NCBI GenBank assembly: GCA_023265735.1
Contig: JAHFSN010000005.1
Coordinates: 1,054 to 18,752 of the forward strand
Direction of reading: 5' to 3'
DNA from: Spirochaetaceae bacterium
GTDB taxonomy: Bacteria; Spirochaetota; Spirochaetia; JABEVK01
DNA: 17,699 nt
Under the pieces are notes generated by a model. The model made no database searches and was not told the origin of the DNA. It was given only the letters and a program-made list of their open reading frames with translations. Both the position numbers and the translations under genes were made by a program. Below, in pieces: positions 13,300-17,699 of the stretch (the stretch's first letter is position 1; every line of letters starts with the position of its first letter).

Positions 13300-14083
13300 C
13301 GGACGGCCGGGGAAGCCCCACCAAACGCTCGAAATTCTGCCTGATCACCTCGAGGAATTCCAACAGGGGAAGTCCCCGAAGGTCGGCCAGGACCCGGGCC
13401 GTGAGTCCGGCGTTCTTCGGCTGATTCGGCTTGCCCCGGACGGGCTGGGGAGCGAGGTACGGAGAGTCGGTTTCCACCAGAATTCGGTCCAGGGGAGCCC
13501 ATGCAGCCACCTCTCGCAGGGTCTGGGCCGAGGGGTAGGTCACGTTGCCGGCGAAGCTCAGCCAGAATCCACGGTCCAGGGCCTGCCGGGCGAAGGTCTT
13601 GTCCGACGAGAAACAATGCTGGATGCCGGGGTCCCTCCATTGGACGGCGTCGAGATCCTCGACCAGTTCCCGGTCGGCCTCGCGGTTGTGAATGATCACA
13701 GGCAACCGGTGGGCCTGGGCCAGGGACAATTGCCGGCGGAAGAGGTCACGCTGGCGGGCTTCAGTCTCGCGGCCCCGGTACCAGTCCAGGCCCATCTCTC
13801 CTACGGCAAGGCAGCGGGGATGGGACACCTGGTTCTCCAGTTCGTGCCAATTCTGCTCAGAGGCGGCTTCGGAGGGGTGGATACCGGCGCTCAGCCAAAG
13901 CCGAGGTTCGGCCTCCGCCCATGCCACCCGCCGGTCCCATTCGAGGGTGTCGACCGCCACATCAAGGGCCCAGAGGCCCCCACACGCGAAGAAGTCCTCG
14001 AGCGCCCCCTGTGGGTCGAGACCCTTGCGCTCCATAGAGAGGAGGTGGAGGTGGCTGTCCACGAGGCCTGGAAACTCCTTCAT
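13283..14083 (-). CDS. TatD-family metal-dependent deoxyribonuclease
   Basis: 266-residue TatD/YcfH-type nuclease of the amidohydrolase fold. Metal ligands are visible in order: DSHLH (His11, His13), Glu96 in VGEMGLDWY, His132 in IIHNREAD, His156 in GIQHCFSSD and Asp206 in VETDSPYLAP. Length is normal. The frame is open upstream through the tRNA gene, but that part translates antisense tRNA, so the ATG at 14083 is taken; AGGAGG lies 12 bases before it, rather far, and a TTG four codons upstream (AGGAGG three bases ahead) is an alternative. A promoter candidate lies between it and tRNA-Leu. Proposed role: 3'-5' exonuclease or repair-linked DNase, from the family. Confidence 0.93.
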   Translation of the reverse strand: MKEFPGLVDSHLHLLSMERKGLDPQGALEDFFACGGLWALDVAVDTLEWDRRVAWAEAEPRLWLSAGIHPSEAASEQNWHELENQVSHPRCLAVGEMGLDWYRGRETEARQRDLFRRQLSLAQAHRLPVIIHNREADRELVEDLDAVQWRDPGIQHCFSSDKTFARQALDRGFWLSFAGNVTYPSAQTLREVAAWAPLDRILVETDSPYLAPQPVRGKPNQPKNAGLTARVLADLRGLPLLEFLEVIRQNFERLVGLPRPSAIGRG

Positions 14084-14084
14084 C

Positions 14085-14114
14085 TTGCCCAATCGCCTCC
14101 TGGTCGGGTATTGT
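14085..14114 (+). promoter_or_regulatory. Candidate promoter of tRNA-Leu
   Basis: TTGCCC (14085-14090), 18 bases, TATTGT (14109-14114, TAnnnT kept). The predicted start near 14121 is only three bases before the mature tRNA. The -10 is shared with the leftward tatD promoter. Confidence 0.4.
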
Positions 14115-14137
14115 AACCAAGTCGCCGGGGTGGTGAA
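14110..14137 (-). promoter_or_regulatory. Candidate promoter of the TatD nuclease gene
   Basis: Minus strand TTCACC (14132-14137, 4 of 6), 16 bases, TACAAT (14110-14115, 5 of 6). The -35 lies inside the first bases of the divergent tRNA gene. The predicted start near 14103 leaves a 20-base leader containing AGGAGG. Confidence 0.45.
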
Positions 14138-14209
14138 ATAGGTAGACACACGGGACTTAAAATCCCTCGGCTGGAAACGGCCGTGCCGGTTCAAGTCCGG
14201 TCCCCGGCA
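14124..14209 (+). tRNA. tRNA-Leu (anticodon UAA)
   Basis: 86-base class II tRNA. Acceptor arms GCCGGGG (14124-14130) and CCCCGGC (14202-14208) pair fully; discriminator is A. The D-arm region TGGTGAAATAGGTAGACA follows, the anticodon loop CTTAAAA reads UUA codons through TAA, the long variable arm CGGCTGGAAACGGCCG is typical of leucine, and the T-loop is TTCAAGT. The 3' CCA is not encoded, so it must be added after transcription. Confidence 0.97.
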
Positions 14210-14246
14210 GGGAATGCCCATCGCCACGCGTTGTCCAGGAGCCGCC

Positions 14247-15404
14247 ATGAAAGCCCGTATTTCCCTCCTGTTGCTCTGCCTGCCCCTTCTCGCCTTTGCC
14301 CAGCCGATTGTCCTCAAGGGTCCCCACTATGCGGTGACCAGCTGGGCCGGTCCCGAGGCTGGAAAGGCGACCCTGGGCCTCATGGAAGGCCTACTCGTCC
14401 GGTACAACAGCGTGTTTCTCTTCGACGTCAGCAGGACCAAGAATCCTTGGAATGTCGTGGTTTACAGTTCCAAAGAAGAGGCCGAGGCGGCCCTGGCGGG
14501 CCAGACCACGCGGTTGAAGGACTTCGTGTACCTGGAGTACGCCGACCCAGCCAAGAGCCAACTGGTCGCTTGGGTCTCGGCGGACGGCCTGGGCACCGAC
14601 CAGGTTCGGTCCCTGGCGTTTCAGGGATTCTACCAGTTTCTGTGGACGTTCATTCCCCACCCCCCCGCTTGGATAGAAATCGGCTTGGCCAACGTGTTCT
14701 GGAATTCCCAGTGGGATGGGACAACCGTTACACCCAACCCGGACCTCCCCCTGCTGGAAGCGTTGCAAAAGAAGTGGTCCGAAAAGGCCCCCGACGTGGC
14801 TAGTTTGCTATCGGCACCCTCGGGTTCCCTGGGCAGCGACAACGATCGGGACCTGGAGGCCTGGGGACTGGCAGCCTTTCTTCTGGAGACCCCTGAGCCC
14901 TCGTACGCCCGTCTCTTGGGGGCGGCCTTGGCGGAGCTATCACCAACGGCGACCGAAGAGGTCAACCGAACCGCCGTGGGAAAGAGGTTTCAGGCTTCCA
15001 AGGATCTAACCGTCTTGGGTGCCGATGTGCAAGCCTTCTGGAAGGCCCGGTTGGGCTTTGCCCAGCGCTTGGCCGAGGGTAACGCCCAGTACGCCGCCAA
15101 CGATTTGGCGGGGGCTCGCAGGTCTTTCCAAGAAGCTCTGAACCTGCGGCCCAAGGACAACGGCGCCCGGTACCTCTGCGGCCTGACAGCCTACGAGTCC
15201 AAAGACTACACTGCGGCCGAGGCGTACTTCGCCCAGGTCGACGGTAAGTCGCTGCCCCCGGGGCTCCTGGCCTACGCCCGGGGGCTGACCGCCTTCGCCC
15301 TCAAGAACAACCCCGACGCCAAGACCTGGCTAGAGCAGGCCAAGGCCGAAGACGCGGCAACTTACGAAAAACTGGTGGCCCCTGTCCTGGAGCTGATTAA
15401 GTAG
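14247..15404 (+). CDS. Exported TPR protein with degenerate peptidase-like N-terminal domain
   Basis: 385-residue protein with signal peptide MKARISLLLLCLPLLAFA (cleavage about 18). Residues 22-160 resemble the MA-type (gluzincin) peptidase-like domain often found before TPRs in bacteria: a strand NPWNVVVYSSKEE, then RSLAFQGFYQFL (121-132) where HExxH would be expected, and PAWIEIGLANVFW (140-152) in place of the usual W-x-x-E-G-L-A. All zinc-ligand positions are changed (Phe125, Gln126, Tyr129, Ile145), so catalysis is unlikely. Residues 275-370 contain two or three TPR-like units (AEGNAQYAANDLAGARRSF; ARYLCGLTAYESKDYTAAEA). The start was chosen at ATG 14247 for the AGGAG five bases upstream and the signal peptide; an earlier in-frame ATG at 14214 lacks both. 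It begins 37 bases after tRNA-Leu without a terminator. Confidence 0.85.
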   Translation: MKARISLLLLCLPLLAFAQPIVLKGPHYAVTSWAGPEAGKATLGLMEGLLVRYNSVFLFDVSRTKNPWNVVVYSSKEEAEAALAGQTTRLKDFVYLEYADPAKSQLVAWVSADGLGTDQVRSLAFQGFYQFLWTFIPHPPAWIEIGLANVFWNSQWDGTTVTPNPDLPLLEALQKKWSEKAPDVASLLSAPSGSLGSDNDRDLEAWGLAAFLLETPEPSYARLLGAALAELSPTATEEVNRTAVGKRFQASKDLTVLGADVQAFWKARLGFAQRLAEGNAQYAANDLAGARRSFQEALNLRPKDNGARYLCGLTAYESKDYTAAEAYFAQVDGKSLPPGLLAYARGLTAFALKNNPDAKTWLEQAKAEDAATYEKLVAPVLELIK

Positions 15405-15411
15405 GAACCCG

Positions 15412-15440
15412 AACGGGGGGGCTCAACTACCCCTGCCGTT
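15412..15440. terminator. GC-rich hairpin between convergent genes
   Basis: AACGG-G-GGGG pairs with CCCC-T-(G)-CCGTT around an eight-base loop, one bulged G. It lies eight bases past the TPR gene stop and covers the stop codon of the convergent Crp-type gene. There is no T-run on either strand, so it is only a possible two-way terminator. Confidence 0.35.
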
Positions 15441-16068
15441 TGGATTTCACGAGTCGGTGGAAGTCCATGATGTTCTTCACGATGATCTTTCCCTGCTGAA
15501 TCTCCACCCGCCTCTGGTTGGCGAACTGCTTGAGGACCTCGCTGGCCTTGGCCGGCGAGATGCCCGCCCAGTGGGCAATGTCGTCGACCGAGTTCGCGAA
15601 GTTCCTCGTGTTGTCGGTCGGGTCGATGGGCCGGGGTCCGTTCTCGTCGAGCATGAGAAACACGTCGGCCACCCGGGCCTGGATATCGTCGAGGGTGAGG
15701 ATCATGAACCGGCGCTTCTGATCGTAAATCCTTTTTGAGAAAAGCTTTAGCAGGTTCAGAACGATTTGAGGCTGTCCCTGCATGAGCACTTCAAAATTGG
15801 CGCGGTTGAATTCAAGAAGCTTGACGTCGGTGAGGGCTATGGTCGTGGCGCTCCGGGGGGCCTCCTCAAGGAGGGCCATCTCCCCGAAGAACTCTCCGGG
15901 GTTGAGGATGTCGAGGGTCTTCTCCAGGTCGCCGACGATCTTAACGATCTTCACCTTGCCGCTCTGGATCAGGTAGAACGCGTCGCCAGGCTCAAATTCA
16001 CAGAAAATGATGTCCCCGGCCCTCTTGGTGATGGCAAAGCGGTTGAATACCGAAAGATCCAGGCTCAT
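15427..16068 (-). CDS. Crp/Fnr-family transcription regulator
   Basis: 213-residue regulator. Residues about 10-115 are a cyclic-nucleotide-binding domain with a well-kept cassette FFGEMALLEEAPRSATT (Glu63, Arg72, Ser73), so cAMP or cGMP binding is plausible. A long dimerisation helix (100-135) leads to a winged helix-turn-helix (about 155-200; VDDIAHWAGISPAKASEVLK), the DNA reader. There are no Cys residues arranged for an iron-sulfur cluster (only Cys23), so it is not Fnr-like in oxygen sensing. The start ATG overlaps the upstream gene stop as ATGA, with AGGGG seven bases ahead. Targets are unknown. Confidence 0.93.
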   Translation of the reverse strand: MSLDLSVFNRFAITKRAGDIIFCEFEPGDAFYLIQSGKVKIVKIVGDLEKTLDILNPGEFFGEMALLEEAPRSATTIALTDVKLLEFNRANFEVLMQGQPQIVLNLLKLFSKRIYDQKRRFMILTLDDIQARVADVFLMLDENGPRPIDPTDNTRNFANSVDDIAHWAGISPAKASEVLKQFANQRRVEIQQGKIIVKNIMDFHRLVKSKRQG

Positions 16069-17099
16069 CCGGCCACCCCTTCGAGTTCTTTGAGAGCCTT
16101 GCGGGTCTTCACGGCCACGGGTTCGTCTTCACCGGCGAGGTTGAGGATCTTCGTGTAGAAATTTCGGGCCCACGTATTGTCATTTTTCCCTTGATAGGAC
16201 CGCCCGATAAAGTAGAGCGCGTCCTTGAGGTCGGGATGCTTGGGATACTTCTGAATGAGGCCCGTCAGGTGCTTGATGGCCTCGTCGTATTTGGTCAAAA
16301 ACACGAGGCAACGGCCCATCTCAAACTCGGCCTTGGCGCTGTGCTCAGGGTCAGCGTTGGTGGTGACGATCTTCTGGAAGATCTTGAAGGCGTCGAGGTA
16401 CTTCTCCTGGTTGGCCAGGGCAACGGCCTCAAAGAAGCCCTTCGCCGACACTGTCTCAGCGGGGGCGGCGGGGGCCGCAGCCGCAGCTGGGGCAGCGGTT
16501 GGAGGCGCGAAGTCGGGTTCGTCATCGGCCCCCGCTGCCGCAAACATGGCCGTGCTGTCAAACTTTGACGCCCCCTGACCCGCCTTTCGGGCCATGTCGG
16601 AAGCCTCGGCGGCGTAGCGACCCGAGGGGTAGAGGGTGAGGTAGCGGGCCAAGGCATGGATGGCCGACTTGTACTGACGGTTGGTGAAGTAGTACTCGCC
16701 GATGGAGAAGAGACCTTCCTCGGCGTCCTTGGTCGACCCCTTCCCGATCAGGTTTTGCACCTTGCCGTGCATTCGCCTCAGCTGGTTGGAGAAGACCTTG
16801 AGCATCTTCATGATGATGCGCGTGTTGGCGAGGACAAGCTGTTCAAACTCGGGAACCGTGAAGACGAGAACTTCCGAGTCCGAGAGGACCAACGCGGTTT
16901 CGTCCCGGGGGTACCGACCGAGGGCACTCTTGACGCCAAAAAACTCACCTGGCGCGACGAGCTCGTTGATCTCTTCCTTGGTTTCGATGTCGTTGGTTTT
17001 GGACAAAACCTTGCCACCCTTCAAGATGAAGATCTTGTCCCCAACGTCGCCCTGGAAGTAAATCACCGAGCTAGATTTGTACTGGGTGGCTTTGGGCAC
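16065..17099 (-). CDS. cNMP-domain/TPR protein with altered phosphate cassette
   Basis: 344-residue cytosolic protein. Residues about 8-110 fold as a cNMP-binding domain (IYFQGDVGDKIFILKGGKVL), but the cassette reads FFGVKSALGRYPRDETA, with Val56 where a cyclic-nucleotide binder has Glu; Arg65 is kept. After a helical stretch come a TPR-like unit (SIGEYYFTNRQYKSAIHALA, 132-151), an Ala/Pro linker (199-215) and further TPRs (218-340; EFEMGRCLVFLTKYDEAIKH, ALYFIGRSYQGKNDNTWARN). There is no DNA-binding domain. Start is GTG with GGGAGG four bases upstream; a GTG 15 codons earlier is rejected because it falls upstream of the predicted transcription start. It is followed by, and overlaps, the Crp-type gene. 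Likely a ligand- or partner-sensing scaffold. Confidence 0.88.
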   Translation of the reverse strand: MPKATQYKSSSVIYFQGDVGDKIFILKGGKVLSKTNDIETKEEINELVAPGEFFGVKSALGRYPRDETALVLSDSEVLVFTVPEFEQLVLANTRIIMKMLKVFSNQLRRMHGKVQNLIGKGSTKDAEEGLFSIGEYYFTNRQYKSAIHALARYLTLYPSGRYAAEASDMARKAGQGASKFDSTAMFAAAGADDEPDFAPPTAAPAAAAAPAAPAETVSAKGFFEAVALANQEKYLDAFKIFQKIVTTNADPEHSAKAEFEMGRCLVFLTKYDEAIKHLTGLIQKYPKHPDLKDALYFIGRSYQGKNDNTWARNFYTKILNLAGEDEPVAVKTRKALKELEGVAG

Positions 17100-17130
17100 A
17101 GAACCTCCCTGGCGGCTGGATACCGTTTTC

Positions 17131-17160
17131 AGGATAATTCCCACAGAAGGGGACTGTCAA
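17131..17160 (-). promoter_or_regulatory. Promoter of cNMP-TPR/Crp operon
   Basis: Minus strand TTGACA (17155-17160, perfect), 18 bases, TATCCT (17131-17136, 4 of 6, TAnnnT kept). Transcription would start near 17124, 25 bases before the GTG start at 17099, and this decides the start codon. Confidence 0.65.
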
Positions 17161-17177
17161 CCTCCGTCAAAAACATT

Positions 17178-17183
17178 TAGACT
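17178..17183 (+). promoter_or_regulatory. Candidate -10 element of a leaderless PHP gene
   Basis: TAGACT (4 of 6, TAnnnT kept) ends six bases before ATG 17190. No good -35 is present; the 17-base position falls on the reverse of the opposite promoter's TTGACA. Confidence 0.25.
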
Positions 17184-17189
17184 GCATCC

Positions 17190-17699
17190 ATGGTTGACCT
17201 CCACTCCCATTCCACGGCCTCGGATGGGCGCCTCAGCCCCACGGATTTGGTCGCCCTGGCGGCCCGCCGGGGGCTGTCGGCGTTGGCCCTGACCGACCAC
17301 GACACGGTGGCGGGACTGGACGAGGCCCAGCGCGCCTGTCAGACCCAGGGCCTCACCCTGGTCCCGGGGATCGAGCTGGAAGTGGAGTCAGATTCGGGAG
17401 AATTCCACATGCTGGGCCTGGGGCTCCGGCAGTGGGAGACGGGCTGGGTGGCCGGGCTGGACAAGCTCCAGTCCCTCCGGGACGACCGAAACCGCCGGAT
17501 CTTCGGCAAGATGACCGAGGCCGGCATCCGGGGCGACTACGAGGAAGTGCTGGCCCTGGCCCAAGGCGGACAGGTGGGACGGCCCCACTTTGCGCGGTTC
17601 CTCGTGGCCCGGGGAAAGGTCAAGACCATCCAGGACGCCTTCACCCACTTTCTGGGCCGAGGCCAGCTCTTCTACGAAAAGAAGGCCGGCCTCCCCGTG
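17190..17699 (+). CDS. PHP-domain phosphoesterase, 3' end beyond window
   Basis: First 170 residues of a PHP-domain protein, of the group that includes the 3',5'-nucleoside bisphosphate phosphatase/RNase AM (YciV-type) enzymes. Metal-binding motifs: DLHSHSTASDG (His5, His7, Asp12), TDHD (35-38), PGIE (59-62) and EFHMLGLG (His73), followed by RDDRNRRIFGKM and QVGRPHFARFLV (His133), all typical of this group. It cleaves phosphoester bonds of nucleotides or short RNA; a DNA polymerase PHP domain or histidinol phosphatase is less likely given the motif set and start. No ribosome binding site precedes the ATG. Transcribed divergently from the cNMP-TPR gene; C-terminus is outside the window. Confidence 0.88.
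   Translation, partial: MVDLHSHSTASDGRLSPTDLVALAARRGLSALALTDHDTVAGLDEAQRACQTQGLTLVPGIELEVESDSGEFHMLGLGLRQWETGWVAGLDKLQSLRDDRNRRIFGKMTEAGIRGDYEEVLALAQGGQVGRPHFARFLVARGKVKTIQDAFTHFLGRGQLFYEKKAGLPV

Noticed and set aside
13304..13316. Short GGGG-AAG-CCCC repeat between OmpA and TatD genes as a terminator
   Set aside because: Stem of only four pairs, no T-run, and it lies in the TatD coding sequence.
14084..14317. Upstream extension of the TatD frame
   Set aside because: The extra residues are translated from the antisense of tRNA-Leu and the family N-terminal motif begins right after ATG 14083.

Overview
The window is GC-rich and gene-dense and comes from a spirochaete (Spirochaetota). The clearest evidence is a tandem pair of flagellar filament outer-layer (FlaA) genes, a sheath protein family specific to spirochaetes. 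Supporting evidence is a PilZ protein with a PlzA-like N-terminal domain, several lipoproteins, and an OmpA domain whose diaminopimelate-binding Asp is Ala. The genus cannot be fixed from sequence reading alone. No insertion sequence, phage gene, CRISPR array or plasmid function was seen; this looks like core chromosome.

Left block (about 1-5600, all minus strand). This is one long gene string in transcription order: infC, rpmI, rplT, a ZapB-like coiled-coil gene, zapA, a PilZ (c-di-GMP receptor) gene, a TPR gene, an HD phosphohydrolase gene and an rlmK-type 23S rRNA methyltransferase gene that runs off the left edge. A sigma70-like promoter lies before infC. From the ZapB-like gene onward, genes overlap or are separated by 0-9 bases, suggesting one coupled unit joining translation, cell division and c-di-GMP signalling. 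A 147-base spacer between rpmI and rplT carries hairpins, one of which encloses the rplT ribosome binding site.

Centre (5634-10891). A plus-strand membrane protein gene converges on a minus-strand pair (lipoprotein, then HEAT-repeat secreted protein). The terminator of that pair lies inside the membrane protein's reading frame. A divergent region at 8349-8457 drives the lipoprotein/HEAT pair to the left and another lipoprotein to the right. Next comes a perfect-consensus sigma70 promoter, the two flaA genes and a strong terminator.

Right block (10907-17699). A soluble cyclic-nucleotide-binding histidine kinase overlaps an OmpA-family envelope protein gene. That gene converges on a TatD-type nuclease gene. 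The nuclease gene is divergent from tRNA-Leu(UAA), and the two promoters share a -10 region. The tRNA is followed, with no visible terminator, by an exported TPR protein whose N-terminal half resembles a metallopeptidase that has lost its zinc site. It converges on a minus-strand pair: a cNMP-domain/TPR protein and an overlapping Crp/Fnr-type regulator. A PHP-domain phosphoesterase gene runs off the right edge.

Taken together, the window is rich in nucleotide second-messenger receptors (one PilZ, three cNMP-type domains) beside motility, division and envelope genes. Two or three genes lack a ribosome binding site and have a -10-like element six bases before the start codon, which suggests leaderless mRNAs. 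No wholly new system was recognised; the most unusual points are regulatory architecture and degenerate domains.
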